Counted from the stretch's first letter, positions 49,702-60,910 are shown. The stretch is DNA of 64,000 nt from Actinoplanes sandaracinus (GCF_030009775.1 NZ_JASCTH010000026.1:83309-147308), one strand, 5' to 3'. The notes: generated by a model not told the origin, from the sequence alone. A program made the numbers and translations.

Positions 49702-50258
49702 CAGCTGCGGCCGAGGTAGCGGCCGTCGCGGGTGTCGACCTTGATCTTCTCACCGGTGGTGATGAAGAGCGGGACGTTGACGGTCGCGCCGGTCTCGACC
49801 GTGGCCGGCTTGGTGCCACCGGTGGAGCGGTCACCCTGCAGGCCCGGCTCGGTGTAGGTGACCTCGAGGAACACGCTGGTCGGCAGCTCGATGTAGAGCG
49901 GCACACCCTCGTGCAGCGCGACGGTCGCCTCAGCCTCGCCCAGCAGGTAGTTGGCGTTCTCTCCGACGGTGCCGCCGGGAACGTGGATCTGGTCGAAGGT
50001 GTCCAGGTCCATGAAGACGTAGTCGTCTCCGTCCTGGTACAGGTACTGCATCGTGCGCTTGTCCACGGTCGCGGTCTCGACCTTGGTGCCGGCGTTGAAG
50101 GTCTTGTCCACCACCTTGCCGGAGAGCACGTGCTTCAGCGTGGTCCGCACGAAGGCCGGACCCTTGCCCGGCTTGACGTGCTGGAACTCCACGACGGCCC
50201 ACAGCTCGCCGTCGAGGTTGAGCACCAGGCCGTTCTTCAGGTCGTTGGTGGAAGCCAT
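49701..50258 (-). CDS. efp: elongation factor P
   Basis: A 185-residue three-domain factor that rescues ribosomes stalled at polyproline. The tip loop is K29-PGKGPA, with Lys32 unmodified in this KPGKGPA subtype as far as known. Domain II and III patterns ([47 protein letters not shown]) are complete. AGGCAGGA precedes the ATG. Co-translated with nusB. Confidence 0.97.
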   Translation of the reverse strand: MASTNDLKNGLVLNLDGELWAVVEFQHVKPGKGPAFVRTTLKHVLSGKVVDKTFNAGTKVETATVDKRTMQYLYQDGDDYVFMDLDTFDQIHVPGGTVGENANYLLGEAEATVALHEGVPLYIELPTSVFLEVTYTEPGLQGDRSTGGTKPATVETGATVNVPLFITTGEKIKVDTRDGRYLGRS

Positions 50259-50333
50259 GTCCTGCCTTGATCTTGATACGTATCGGTGACCGAACCACTC
50301 TACCGACGCGGAGGCACCCGGAGCGAATCGGGC

Positions 50334-51915
<1,582 letters not shown>

Positions 51916-51923
51916 GTTGAGGC

Positions 51924-52637
51924 ATGCCGAAAATCAACGTGTACCTCCCGGACGACCTCGCCGACGCTGTCCGGGAGACCGGCCTGCCCGTCTCGCCGAT
52001 CTGCCAGCGCGCTCTGGAGCAGGCGGTCCGCCGCATCACCACGATCCGGCAGGCCGTTCTCAGCGACATCGACCCGGCCTGGCCGGCCGAGCGGCTGCCC
52101 AGCTTCACCGCGCGCCTGATCGCCGCGCTCAACCTCGCCGCCTCCCGCGCCCGGGAGGCCGGAGCCGCCTCGGTGACCACCGGCGACCTGCTGCACGGGC
52201 TCCTCACCGAGGGCAACAACCTGGGTTTGCAGATCCTCAGCGCGATGGACGTCGCCCCCGAGTCGCTGACCGCCCCGTCCACCTCCGAGACGCCGGCCGC
52301 GCCCGGCGGGCTGCGTTTCAGCGCCGCGGCGGCCGTGGCCCTGGAGCTCAGCGTCGGTGAGGCGATCGGCTTCGGCCACAACTACGTCGGCTGCGAGCAC
52401 CTCCTCATCGGCCTCGCCGCCGAGCCTGACGGCGCCGCGGGCGACCTGCTCCGGTCCCGCGCCGTCGACGGCAAAGCCGCCCGGCGCACCGTCGCCGCCG
52501 CCGTCGCCGGATACGCGCACCTGCGCGCCACCACCGCCGACCCGGCCGCCACTCCCCCGGCCCTGCTGAACGCGCTCCGCGCCGAACTGGCCCCGCTCGT
52601 CCAGCGCATCGAGAGGCTGGAGGGCCGGATGAACTGA
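51924..52637 (+). CDS. ribbon-helix-helix/ClpN fusion protein
   Basis: A 237-residue protein with an N-terminal ribbon-helix-helix unit (PKINVYLPDDLADAVRETGLPVSPICQRALEQAV, residues 2-36), as in CopG-type repressors, followed by a Clp N-terminal double repeat (about residues 60-200: FTARLIAALNLAASRAREAGAASVTTGDLLHGLL and VALELSVGEAIGFGHNYVGCEHLLIGLA). The last 25 residues form a helix. ClpN domains bind degradation substrates or adaptors in ClpC/ClpA; here no ATPase is attached. It may link a DNA-bound repressor to proteolysis. GAGG lies just before the ATG. Confidence 0.8.
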   Translation: MPKINVYLPDDLADAVRETGLPVSPICQRALEQAVRRITTIRQAVLSDIDPAWPAERLPSFTARLIAALNLAASRAREAGAASVTTGDLLHGLLTEGNNLGLQILSAMDVAPESLTAPSTSETPAAPGGLRFSAAAAVALELSVGEAIGFGHNYVGCEHLLIGLAAEPDGAAGDLLRSRAVDGKAARRTVAAAVAGYAHLRATTADPAATPPALLNALRAELAPLVQRIERLEGRMN

Positions 52638-52712
52638 ACCGGACTGATCGGGCGTACCGGGTTTTGCTCCAGCCCGATAGTCTCTCTGTCCGAAGCGGGG
52701 GGATCGTTGTCC

Positions 52713-53516
52713 ATGGGAATGAACCGGCGTGCCGCCATGCGAGCGGCGCTGCTCACCACCGGCGGCGCCGCCCTGGGCGCGGCCGGCATGGGTCTGCTGC
52801 CACGGGCGTTCGGCTGGGACCGGCCACCGCTCAGCGGCGGATACGCCGCCGCGGCGGACGCGCCCGACGAACTGCGCACCCCCGGCCTCGCCATCCGCTA
52901 CTACGTGGAGACCACCGAGCCGGTGGTGGCGTTCACCTTCGACGACGGCCCCGGCCCGAACTGGACGCCGATGGTGCTCGACGCCCTGGACCAGGCGGCC
53001 GTGCCGGCCACGTTCTTCATGGTGGGCCGCAACCTCGAAGCGCATGCCGATCTCGTTCGCGACCGGATGGGCCGCCACGAGATCGGCAACCACTCGTGGT
53101 CGCACGACGACCTCGCCACGCTGGACCGGGCCGGCGTGATGGACGAGCTGTCCCGCACCCACGACATGATCAAGGCCGTGTTCGGCCGCCAGGCGACCCT
53201 GCTACGCCCGCCGTACGGGCATCTCGGCGGGTCCACCGTGCTGGCCGCGGACTATATCGGCTACGACATCGTGCTGTGGTCGCACCTGATGCGGGAGCTG
53301 CACTTCCAGAGCGACCCCGACGGTCAGATCCGTGACATCGTCGACAACGTCCGCCCGGGGTCGATCATCCTGGCGCACGACGTCGGCAAGGAGCACCGTC
53401 TCGTCTCGCTGCGCGGCCTCGCCGCCATGTTCGCCGGCCTGAAGGCGCGCGGCTTCCGCTTCGCCACCGTGTCGGAGCTGGTGGCCCTGCAGAAAGCGCC
53501 GCAGGCAGCCGCCTGA
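52713..53516 (+). CDS. secreted polysaccharide deacetylase
   Basis: A 267-residue NodB-domain protein. The Tat-like N-terminus NRRAAMRAALLTTGGAALGAAG suggests export. Catalytic motifs: FTFDDGPGP (metal Asp), IGNHSWSHDDL (metal His pair), LLRPPYGHL, and IILAHDVGK. It probably deacetylates peptidoglycan or a related glycan outside the cell. The ATG at 52713 follows GGGGGGA by 9 nt; a TTG at 52707 is too close. Its TGA abuts the convergent aroK stop with no gap. Confidence 0.9.
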   Translation: MGMNRRAAMRAALLTTGGAALGAAGMGLLPRAFGWDRPPLSGGYAAAADAPDELRTPGLAIRYYVETTEPVVAFTFDDGPGPNWTPMVLDALDQAAVPATFFMVGRNLEAHADLVRDRMGRHEIGNHSWSHDDLATLDRAGVMDELSRTHDMIKAVFGRQATLLRPPYGHLGGSTVLAADYIGYDIVLWSHLMRELHFQSDPDGQIRDIVDNVRPGSIILAHDVGKEHRLVSLRGLAAMFAGLKARGFRFATVSELVALQKAPQAAA

Positions 53517-54017
53517 TCAGCGCAGCAGGCCGAGCACCTCGGCGGCGACGTCGGCCTCGTCGCGGCCGTCGGTGGCGACCGAATGGGTGGCCACCTCCAG
53601 ATAGAGTGGCCGCCGCTGGTCGAGCAGGTATTTCAGGGTGGCCCGCGGGTTCATCGCCAGCAACGGCCGGCCGGCGCCCAGGCCGACCCGCTTGATCGCG
53701 TCGGTCAGCTCGACCGACAGGAAGACGACCGTGTGCCCGGCGAGCAGCTTGCGGGTGCCCTCGTCGAGGATGGCGCCGCCACCGAGGGCGAGGACCCCGT
53801 CGTACGTCTCCAGGGACTCGGCGACCACCTGGCGCTCCATGGCGCGGAACGCCGGCTCGCCGTCGTCGACGAAGATCTCCGGGATCGGCTTCCCGGCCCG
53901 CTCCTCGATGATCGAGTCGGTGTCGGCGAACGGCACGCCCAGCGCCGCGGCGACGGCCGCGCCGACGGTGGTCTTGCCGGCGCCCATCACGCCGACGAAG
54001 ACCGCGACCGGAGCCAT
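53517..54017 (-). CDS. aroK: shikimate kinase
   Basis: A 166-residue P-loop kinase, step five of the pathway. Motifs: GVMGAGKTTVGAAVA, FADTDSIIEERAGKPIPEIF, EPAFRAMERQVV, LGGGAILDE, and the LID-region GAGRPLLAMNPRATL. The ATG shares one base with the aroC stop, so the pair is coupled. Confidence 0.96.
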   Translation of the reverse strand: MAPVAVFVGVMGAGKTTVGAAVAAALGVPFADTDSIIEERAGKPIPEIFVDDGEPAFRAMERQVVAESLETYDGVLALGGGAILDEGTRKLLAGHTVVFLSVELTDAIKRVGLGAGRPLLAMNPRATLKYLLDQRRPLYLEVATHSVATDGRDEADVAAEVLGLLR

Positions 54018-55195
54018 CAGTGGATGATCAGGTTGTCGAGGTACGACGCGAGGTTGCGGCGGATCTCGGCGACCGAGTCACCGCCGAACTTCTCGGTCGC
54101 GGCCTCGGCCAGCACCAGGGCGACCATCGCCTCCGCGACGACCGCGCCGGCCGGGACCGCGCAGACGTCGGAACGCTGGTTGATCGCGGTGGCCGGCTCG
54201 CCGGTGACGATGTCGACGGTCTGCAGCGCCCGGTTCAGCGAGGAGATCGGCTTGAGCGCGGCGCGGACCCGCAGCGGCTCCCCGTTGGTGATGCCGCCCT
54301 CCAGGCCGCCGGCCCGGTCGGTGATCCGCTTCACGCCGTCCGGAGTGGGGACGATCTCGTCGTGCGCGACCGAGCCCCGCGAGCGGGCCTGGGTGAACCC
54401 GTCGCCGATCTCGACGCCCTTGACCGACTGGATCGACATCAGGGCGGTGGCGAGGCGGGCGTCGAGTTTGCGGTCCCACTGCACGTGCGAGCCGAGGCCC
54501 GGCGGGACGTTGTAGGCGAGGACCTCGACGATGCCGCCGAGGGTGTCCGCGTCCTGCTTGGCGGCGTCGACCTCGGCCACCATGCGGGCGCTGGCCTCCG
54601 GGTCGAGGCAGCGCAGCGGGTCTTCGTCGATCCGGTCGAAGTCGTCGGGCGTGGGGATCACGCCGGGTTTCGCGGCGACCGAGCCGAGCTCGATGACGTG
54701 CGAGACGATGTCGATGCCGAGCGCCTGCTTGATCAGCTTCTTCGCGACGACGCCGACGGCGACGCGGGCCGCGGTCTCCCGGGCGCTGGCGCGCTCCAGG
54801 ATCGGGCGGGCGTCGGTGTGCCCGTACTTCTGCATGCCGGCCAGGTCGGCGTGACCGGGGCGGGGGCGGGTCAGCGGGGCGTTGCGGGCCTGCGCGGCCA
54901 ACTCCTCCGGGTCCACCGGGTCGGCCGCCATGACGGTCTCCCATTTGGGCCACTCGCTGTTGCCGACCCGGATCGCCACCGGCGAGCCCAGGGTCACCCC
55001 GTGCCGGACGCCACCGATGAGCTCGAGCTCGTCCTGCTCGAACTTCATCCGGGCGCCGCGGCCGTAGCCCAGGCGGCGGCGTACGAGGTCACGGGTGATG
55101 TCCGCGCTCGTCACCTCGACGCCGGCGGGAACACCCTCCAGCAGCGCGACGAGCGCCGGTCCGTGCGATTCACCTGCAGTCAGCCAGCGCAACAC
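54017..55195 (-). CDS. aroC: chorismate synthase
   Basis: A 392-residue FMN-dependent enzyme, the last step to chorismate. Motifs: [78 protein letters not shown], and [13 protein letters not shown]. The GTG at 55195 is preferred to a start at 55246 because it begins the conserved core; CAGACT lies 6 nt upstream, perhaps a leaderless -10 box. Confidence 0.97.
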   Translation of the reverse strand: MLRWLTAGESHGPALVALLEGVPAGVEVTSADITRDLVRRRLGYGRGARMKFEQDELELIGGVRHGVTLGSPVAIRVGNSEWPKWETVMAADPVDPEELAAQARNAPLTRPRPGHADLAGMQKYGHTDARPILERASARETAARVAVGVVAKKLIKQALGIDIVSHVIELGSVAAKPGVIPTPDDFDRIDEDPLRCLDPEASARMVAEVDAAKQDADTLGGIVEVLAYNVPPGLGSHVQWDRKLDARLATALMSIQSVKGVEIGDGFTQARSRGSVAHDEIVPTPDGVKRITDRAGGLEGGITNGEPLRVRAALKPISSLNRALQTVDIVTGEPATAINQRSDVCAVPAGAVVAEAMVALVLAEAATEKFGGDSVAEIRRNLASYLDNLIIH

Positions 55196-55315
55196 CGCAA
55201 CAGTCTGGCACGGCGCCGGGACGGTGCGGCACCAGGCCGTCCGCATCCCGCCTTCCGGACACCCGGAGGGCGGAGTCGCTGGTCACACCGCGGCGTCAAC
55301 GTCACCGACGCGAAG

Positions 55316-55321
55316 TACGTT
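55316..55321 (+). promoter_or_regulatory. leaderless-type -10 box for the MFS gene
   Basis: TACGTT lies 7 nt before the GTG at 55329. Confidence 0.5.
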
Positions 55322-55328
55322 CACGCTC

Positions 55329-56552
55329 GTGAGCTCAGCAGCCCCCGTCCAGCGCCAGTCCGGTCCGGTCGCGTCCGGGCCACCCCGCCGGGCACTCCTG
55401 GTCGTCATCCTCGGGCTGGTCACCGCGATCGGGCCACTGTCGCTCGACATGTACCTTCCAGCGCTGCCGGAGATGGCCCGTGACCTGGAGGTCTCCGCCT
55501 CCGAGGTGCAGTTGTCGCTCACCTCGTGCCTGGTCGGCATGGCGCTGGGCCAGCTCTTTTTCGGTCCCCTGTCGGATCGGTGGGGACGGCGCCGGCCCTT
55601 GGTGATCGGGCTTGCGGCGTACGCCGTCATCTCGTTCCTGATCGCCCTGGCGCCCTCGGCGCCGGTCCTGACCGGCCTGCGCCTCCTGCAGGGTCTCGCC
55701 GGCGGCGTGGGCGTGGTGATCGCCCGGGCGGTCGTCCGCGACGTCAGCTCGGGCGTGGCGGCGGCGAAACTGTTCAGTAGCCTGACGCTGATCTTCGGTC
55801 TGGCGCCGATCGCCGCGCCCAGCCTGGGCAGCGCGGTGCTGCGGCTGACCTCGTGGCACGGCGTCTTCGTCGCGCTCGGCATCATCGCCGTGCTGCTGAC
55901 GCTGCTGGTCGCGGTCGGCCTGCCGGAGACGCTGCCGCCCCGGCGGCGCAGCGCGGGCGGGCTGGCGGCGATGACCGGCACGGCGCGGTCGATCTTCACC
56001 GACCGCGTCTTCGTGGGGTACGCCCTGGCGCAGTCCTTCACGTTCGCCGCGCTCTTCGCCTACATCTCGGGTTCGGCGTTCGCGCTGCAGGACGGCTACG
56101 GGCTCTCCCCGGCGGGCTACAGCCTGCTTTTCGGAGCGAACGCCATCGGCCTGATCATCCTCAGCCAGGCGAACAACTGGCTGCTCAACCGGTGGAGTCT
56201 GCGCCGGCTGTTCCATCTGGGCCTGGCCGTGCAGTCGGTGGCCGGCGTGCTGGCGCTGGCCGGCGCTCTGCTGGGCAGCCTGCCGGTGCTGGCGTCCGGA
56301 CTGTTCCTGCTGGTCGGCGCGATCGGCGTGATCCAGCCGAACACGACGACGCTGGCTTTGGACCGCTATCCGGCGAACGCGGGTTCGGCGGCCGCGCTGC
56401 TCGGCGGCGCGCAGTCGGTGATCGCGGCGGCGGCCGCGCCGCTGGCCGGGCTGGGTGATCCCGGCCAGGGCGTGCCGATGAGTGTCGTGATCCTCGGGTT
56501 CGCGGTGGCGGCGGTGCTCGTCACCGTGGTCCTGACCCGCGGCGAGCGCTGA
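55329..56552 (+). CDS. MFS drug efflux transporter (Bcr/CflA family)
   Basis: A 407-residue protein with 12 expected membrane helices. Family landmarks: LSLDMYLPALPEMARDLEVSASEVQLSLTSCLVGMALGQLFFGPLSDRWGRRRPL (helices 1-3 with motif A) and LRLLQGLAGGVGVVIARAVVRD (helix 4). Homologues export chloramphenicol, bicyclomycin or sulfonamides by proton antiport. The GTG at 55329 follows a leaderless-type -10 box. It splits aroE from aroC on the opposite strand, and its TGA directly abuts the aroE stop. Confidence 0.93.
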   Translation: MSSAAPVQRQSGPVASGPPRRALLVVILGLVTAIGPLSLDMYLPALPEMARDLEVSASEVQLSLTSCLVGMALGQLFFGPLSDRWGRRRPLVIGLAAYAVISFLIALAPSAPVLTGLRLLQGLAGGVGVVIARAVVRDVSSGVAAAKLFSSLTLIFGLAPIAAPSLGSAVLRLTSWHGVFVALGIIAVLLTLLVAVGLPETLPPRRRSAGGLAAMTGTARSIFTDRVFVGYALAQSFTFAALFAYISGSAFALQDGYGLSPAGYSLLFGANAIGLIILSQANNWLLNRWSLRRLFHLGLAVQSVAGVLALAGALLGSLPVLASGLFLLVGAIGVIQPNTTTLALDRYPANAGSAAALLGGAQSVIAAAAAPLAGLGDPGQGVPMSVVILGFAVAAVLVTVVLTRGER

Positions 56553-57419
56553 TCAACGGTCGCGGACGGCCTCGTCGAGCGCCTTGCGCATGGCCTCCTC
56601 GGGGGCCGACGGCAGCCCGGTGAACTGCTCGAACTGGCTGAGCGCCTGGGCCAGCAGCAGGTCCAGACCGGAGAGGACCGGCACGTCGTGCTTCGCCGCG
56701 GAGGCGGCCAGCGGCGTCGGCCACGGGTCGTAGAGAGCGTCGAAGAACACGCTTCCGGGACGCCAGGACACCTGCTCGGCCAGGTGGTCGGCGGCGCCCT
56801 TCGGGACGGTGGAGATGATCGCGTCGGCGTCGAACGCTCCGGGCGCGCCGGACCACGCGACACCCTCCAGAGCGATGTCGAGGGCGACCGCGACCGGGTC
56901 GAGCTGCTCGCGGGCCTCGGGCCGGCGGGTGACCACCGTCACCTTCCGCGCGCCCAGCTGGGCGGCCGCCCCGAGGGCGGCACGGGCGGTGCCGCCACCA
57001 CCGAGGACGGTGATCCGGGGTGGGTCGACTTTGGCGGCGTGCCGGCCGGTGCCGGCGCCGAGCCCGGCCTCACGCAGCACCCGCACCATGCCGACGACAT
57101 CGGTGTTGTCCGCGTGCCAGGTGCCGTCGCTCTGGTGGACCAGGGTGTTGGCGCAGCCGACCGCGATCGCGAGCGGCGACGCGGAGGACGCCAGCCGCAG
57201 CGCGGTCTCCTTGAGCGGCATGGTCAGCGACAGGCCGGCCCACTCCGGGCCGAGGCCGGCGATGACATCGGGCAGCTCAGACTCGGCGCACTCGATCGCC
57301 GTGTAGGTCCAGTCGAGCAGGCCACTCGCGGCGAAGCCGGCGGTGTGGATGAAGGGCGAGAGCGAGTGCGCGATCGGCTTGCCGCACACCGCGGCCTTAC
57401 GGGCTCTCTGTTCGATCAC
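56553..57419 (-). CDS. aroE: shikimate dehydrogenase
   Basis: A 288-residue NADP-dependent enzyme, step four of the shikimate pathway. Motifs: CGKPIAHSLSPFIHTAGF (shikimate-binding Ser pair), LTMPLKETAL with the catalytic Lys, ADNTDVVG, and the NADP loop VLGGGGTARAALGAAAQLG. The GTG start has TATGGT 6 nt upstream, so it is probably leaderless. It is separated from mltG by a terminator. Confidence 0.95.
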   Translation of the reverse strand: MIEQRARKAAVCGKPIAHSLSPFIHTAGFAASGLLDWTYTAIECAESELPDVIAGLGPEWAGLSLTMPLKETALRLASSASPLAIAVGCANTLVHQSDGTWHADNTDVVGMVRVLREAGLGAGTGRHAAKVDPPRITVLGGGGTARAALGAAAQLGARKVTVVTRRPEAREQLDPVAVALDIALEGVAWSGAPGAFDADAIISTVPKGAADHLAEQVSWRPGSVFFDALYDPWPTPLAASAAKHDVPVLSGLDLLLAQALSQFEQFTGLPSAPEEAMRKALDEAVRDR

Positions 57420-57425
57420 GCGACA

Positions 57426-57431
57426 ACCATA
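57426..57431 (-). promoter_or_regulatory. leaderless-type -10 box for aroE
   Basis: On the minus strand TATGGT lies 6 nt before the GTG at 57419; an overlapping TATATG is also possible. Confidence 0.5.
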
Positions 57432-57439
57432 TAAGCGAC

Positions 57440-57479
57440 CGGCGGCGGTGCCATCTCCCGGGAGGTGACACCGCCGCCG
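57440..57479 (-). terminator. terminator after the mltG operon
   Basis: A perfect 11-bp stem CGGCGGCGGTG/CACCGCCGCCG enclosing a second palindrome around CCCGGG. It lies between the mltG stop (57591) and the aroE promoter. The 110 bp between it and mltG show no gene. Confidence 0.65.
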
Positions 57480-57590
57480 ACGGCTCAGAGGATGCGCGGG
57501 TCCGAGCGGTTCCCGATGCCGGTGCGGGCAGATCTCGGTCCACCGGTCACCGGGACGACACCCGAATGGTCTTCACCATCGATGCCCGCC

Positions 57591-58772
57591 TCAGCAGTCG
57601 GACAGCGGGATTCCGTTGTCGCATGCCTTCTGCTTGTTCTTCTCGTGCTCCGCGTCGGTCGCGGCGAAAGCCGACCGGCCCTCCTTGTCGACCGCGACGA
57701 AGAACAGCCACGGCGCGTCCGGCGGCTTCATGGCGCCGGTCAGCGCCGCCCGGCCCGGACTGTTGATCGGCCCGACCGGCAGGCCCACCACCGTCTCCGA
57801 GTTGTACGGGTTCTTCGGGTCGTTCATCTCGGCCTCGGTGAGCTTGCCCGAGTGCTTGGCCTTCTTGCCGTTGAGTTCCAGCCAGTAGTTCGTCGTGACG
57901 TCGAACTGCAACGGCATCTTCTTCTTGTACGCCCGGTTGTAGGCGACCCGGGCGACCTTGGGCAGGTCTTCCGCGTTGCCCGCCTCGGCCTGGGCCAGCG
58001 ACGCCACGATCAGCGCCTCGTACGGCGAGACCCGCACGTTGCGCTGCACCTCGTCGGCGAAGCTGACCTCGCCGGTGACGGTGAGGAAGCGGTCCACCAT
58101 CGCCTTCAGGATCTGCGTCGCGTTCGCTTTCGGGTCGAACTCGTAGGTGTCCGGGAAGAGGAAACCCTCGGCGGACTTGGCGACCGCCTTGTTGTCGCCG
58201 CGGGTGAACCACCAGTCCGGCACGCCGAGAGCCGCCGGGTCCTTCGCCGCCGCCTCGAAGTCGGCCGCCGGAATGCCGGTGCCCTTGGCGAGCAGGTCGT
58301 ACGTCTGCTTGGCGGTCTTGCCCTCGGGGATGGTCACGCCCTTGCTCAGCCGCGTGTTCGGGTCGAGCAGCTGGGTGACCGCGTGTTTCGCCGCCATCTG
58401 GCGGCGCAGCACATATGTCCCGGACTGGATGTTCTTGCTGCGCGGCTCGGCCTCGGTCGCCTCGACGAAGGCCTTGGTGCTCTTCACCACGTCGGCCTTG
58501 ACGAGCTCGTTGCCGATCTCGGTGATCGAGGCGCTCTTCGGGATCGTCACCTCGACGGGGCCGGTGCCGAGGCCGTCGTAGTCGGCGGCGACGAAGAAGC
58601 CCGCGACCTTGGTGTAACCGAAGTACACTCCGCCGCCCAGCACAGCGAACAGCAGAAGCGTCAGGAACAGGGCGATCGCCGAGCGTCCGCGGCCCTTGCG
58701 GGCCCGGTCACCGCCCTTGGCGTCGCCCGGTTCGGCGTCCTCTTCGAACGCGACGTCCAGTTCGTCGATCAT
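57591..58772 (-). CDS. mltG: MltG-like endolytic murein transglycosylase, copy 1
   Basis: 393 residues: a cytoplasmic N-terminus (acidic, then KGRGR), one membrane helix (about 31-52, SAIALFLTLLLFAVLGGGVYFGY), a LysM-like unit (VEVTIPKSASITEIGNELV) and the YceG domain (EGFLFPDTYEF; VARVAYNRAY; VGLPVGPINSPGRAAL; WLFFVAVDKEG). It cuts nascent glycan strands next to the membrane. In the active-site stretch ASLAQAEAG, Gln261 aligns with the Glu taken as catalytic in E. coli MltG, while Glu263 is kept. The C-terminus has CDNGIPLSDC, a likely disulfide. GGAGG precedes the ATG. Confidence 0.88.
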   Translation of the reverse strand: MIDELDVAFEEDAEPGDAKGGDRARKGRGRSAIALFLTLLLFAVLGGGVYFGYTKVAGFFVAADYDGLGTGPVEVTIPKSASITEIGNELVKADVVKSTKAFVEATEAEPRSKNIQSGTYVLRRQMAAKHAVTQLLDPNTRLSKGVTIPEGKTAKQTYDLLAKGTGIPAADFEAAAKDPAALGVPDWWFTRGDNKAVAKSAEGFLFPDTYEFDPKANATQILKAMVDRFLTVTGEVSFADEVQRNVRVSPYEALIVASLAQAEAGNAEDLPKVARVAYNRAYKKKMPLQFDVTTNYWLELNGKKAKHSGKLTEAEMNDPKNPYNSETVVGLPVGPINSPGRAALTGAMKPPDAPWLFFVAVDKEGRSAFAATDAEHEKNKQKACDNGIPLSDC

Positions 58773-59000
58773 GTCGCTGCCTCCGCTACCCGTCCGACTC
58801 CGCGGGTCCTCTACCAGGTTCCCTGCGTCGACGACCTTGTGGCGGTCGAACACAGCGGCGCTGACGCGCACCATACCCACATCGATGGTCCTCCGCCCAC
58901 CCTGGCCACGGTGCTCCTGTCACCGGACGACCCGGCGCCCTGCCTAACGCGGTGCGGCCGGATGGAGAAACTCCGTCCGAACGCACCACCCGCCAGGGGG

Positions 59001-60179
59001 TCACCCACAGATCGGAATACCGTTCTTACAGGCGATCTTCTTGTTGTCCTCATGATCGTCGTTGGTCACGCCGTACGCCGTCGTGCCCTTGTCGTCGATT
59101 GTCACGAAGAAGTAGAAGTTGCTCTTCGGCGGGTCCATCGCGCCCTTCAGCGCCACCTCACCGGGATTGCTGATCGGCCCGATCGCCATCCCCGGCACGT
59201 TGTACCGGTACGGGTTGTCCGGGTTGTGCAACTCGTCGGTCCGCAGCTTGTCGGAGGACTTCGCGCCCGCGCCGGTCAGCCGCAGCCAGTAGTTGACGGT
59301 GCTGTCCAACTGCAGGCACCCGCACGGGAAGTCGCCGTTGTACGCCCGGTTGTAGAGCACCCGGGCCACCGGGCCCATGTCCTCGTCGAGCAGCGCCTCG
59401 ACCTGGGCGATCGAGGCCGCGACCAGAGCCTCGTACGGTGAGATGTTCTGGCTCTTGAGCTTGCTGTTCACCGTCTCGACGAACTTGAGCTTGTCCATCT
59501 CGGCGTTGAAGTTCTTGATGATCGGCTTGAGGATGTCCTCGGCGGTGGCCTTCTCCGGGATCTCATAGGTCGCCGGGTAGAGGAACCCCTCGATGTTCTT
59601 CTTGTCGACCTTCTTGCCGTCGTTGCGCTTGAACCACACCGCCGGCACACCGAGCGCCTGCGGGTCCTCGGCGGCCTTGTCGAAATCGGCGACCGGGATG
59701 CCGCTGGCCTTGGAGAGCGCCTCGAAGACCTGCATGTGGGTCCAGCCCTCGGGGATGGTCACCCGGTTGCCGGCCTTGTTCTTCAAGTCCAGCAGCATCA
59801 GCAGCGCGGCGCTGGCCTTCATCTCCTTGCGGACCTTGTACGATCCGACCTGGATGTCCTTGCTGTCGGTATTGTTCTTCGCGGCGCTCACGAACGCCTC
59901 GGGGCTCTTGACCACGCCCGCCTTGTGGAGGGTCTCGGCGATGGCGGAGGCGCTGTCACCCTTCTTGACCTCGACGACCACCTCGCCGGTACCGGGACCG
60001 TCGTAGTCGGCGGCCAGGAACATCCCGGAGAAACGCTGGTAGCCGTACCAGGCGCCCCCGCCGAGGACGCCGACCAGCAGCAGCACCATGACCACCGCGA
60101 CGACGGTCCGCCCGCTGCCCTCCTTGCGGCGATGTCGCCATCGCCCGGGATCCGGGTTGCTCTCGTACCTGAGTTCCAT
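59001..60179 (-). CDS. MltG-like endolytic murein transglycosylase, copy 2
   Basis: 392 residues, same layout as the downstream copy: basic N-terminus (RWRHRRKEGSGR), membrane helix (about 24-47), LysM-like unit (VVEVKKGDSASAIAETL) and YceG domain (EGFLYPATYEI; VARVLYNRAYNGDFPCGCLQLDS; IGPISNPGEVAL; FYFFVTIDDKG). The active-site stretch is ASIAQVEAL, again with Gln (259) where Glu is expected and Glu261 kept. A Cys-Gly-Cys insert and a C-terminal CKNGIPICG are extra. A TTG at 60191, 10 nt after GGAGG, could be the true start. The two copies are a tandem duplication that has diverged. Confidence 0.85.
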   Translation of the reverse strand: MELRYESNPDPGRWRHRRKEGSGRTVVAVVMVLLLVGVLGGGAWYGYQRFSGMFLAADYDGPGTGEVVVEVKKGDSASAIAETLHKAGVVKSPEAFVSAAKNNTDSKDIQVGSYKVRKEMKASAALLMLLDLKNKAGNRVTIPEGWTHMQVFEALSKASGIPVADFDKAAEDPQALGVPAVWFKRNDGKKVDKKNIEGFLYPATYEIPEKATAEDILKPIIKNFNAEMDKLKFVETVNSKLKSQNISPYEALVAASIAQVEALLDEDMGPVARVLYNRAYNGDFPCGCLQLDSTVNYWLRLTGAGAKSSDKLRTDELHNPDNPYRYNVPGMAIGPISNPGEVALKGAMDPPKSNFYFFVTIDDKGTTAYGVTNDDHEDNKKIACKNGIPICG

Positions 60180-60192
60180 GTCAGCGCTCAAC

Positions 60193-60654
60193 TTAAATCT
60201 GCCTCCGCTGCGCGTTGAGCCAGCCCTGAAGGATCTCCACGGCGGCGGCCTGGTCCACGACCGCACGCTGACGCTTGCCCCGGACGCCGCGCTCGGCGAG
60301 CCGGCGGCTGGCCACCACCGTGGACATGCGCTCGTCGGTCAGCACGACCGGCACCGGAGCGATCACCGCGGCGAGCCGGTCCGCGTACGCGCGGACGTGG
60401 CCGGCCGCCACACCCTCACGCCCGTTGAGCGCCACCGGAAGCCCCACCACGACCTCGACGACCTCGAACTCGGCCGCCAGCCGCGCCAGCTCCGTCATGT
60501 CCTTCGGTGTGCCGTCGTCCCCGGTCTCCTGGTCCCGCGGCACGGTCGCCACCGGGCTGGCCAGAATCCCGTCGGGATCGCACCTGGCCACCCCGACGCG
60601 CACCTGGCCCACGTCCACCCCGAGGCGGACACCCCGAGCGAAGCGCTGAGTCAC
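60193..60654 (-). CDS. ruvX: Holliday junction resolvase-like protein RuvX (YqgF)
   Basis: A 153-residue RNase H-fold protein linked to 16S rRNA 5'-end processing. Motifs: RLGVDVGQVRVGVARCD with the first acidic residue, VVVGLPVALNGREG, LTDERMSTVVASRRL with the second, and the C-terminal DQAAAVEILQGWL with the third Asp. The GTG at 60654 gives the standard start; a frame to 60705 adds no homology. The neighbours alaS and mltG match conserved actinobacterial order. Confidence 0.94.
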   Translation of the reverse strand: MTQRFARGVRLGVDVGQVRVGVARCDPDGILASPVATVPRDQETGDDGTPKDMTELARLAAEFEVVEVVVGLPVALNGREGVAAGHVRAYADRLAAVIAPVPVVLTDERMSTVVASRRLAERGVRGKRQRAVVDQAAAVEILQGWLNAQRRQI

Positions 60655-60876
60655 GCCATCACCCTGCGCAGCAGCAACACGCGCCTCCAGTCCCCGATTA
60701 CGCAATGACGCGAAGAGTAGCGATCGATCGTCTCGATGATCGTCTGCCCGATCGCGCCCAAGAGCTTAGCCCCCTCGCTGGCCGGAGCGCCGCCACCCGG
60801 CACAAGGCCTAAAGTTCTGCTAAGGAATCCGCGACCTCTCCGGCAGCGTGTGATCACCCACCGTGATCCGAACGCG

Positions 60877-60910
60877 GAAGGCGTCCTGGGCCGCGGCCCA
60901 GGACGCCTTC
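60877..60910 (-). terminator. hairpin after alaS
   Basis: 16-bp arms GAAGGCGTCCTGGGCC/GGCCCAGGACGCCTTC with a 2-nt centre (60877-60892 and 60895-60910), 34 bp after the alaS stop. It would end or attenuate the alaS transcript; ruvX and mltG follow on the same strand. Confidence 0.75.
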
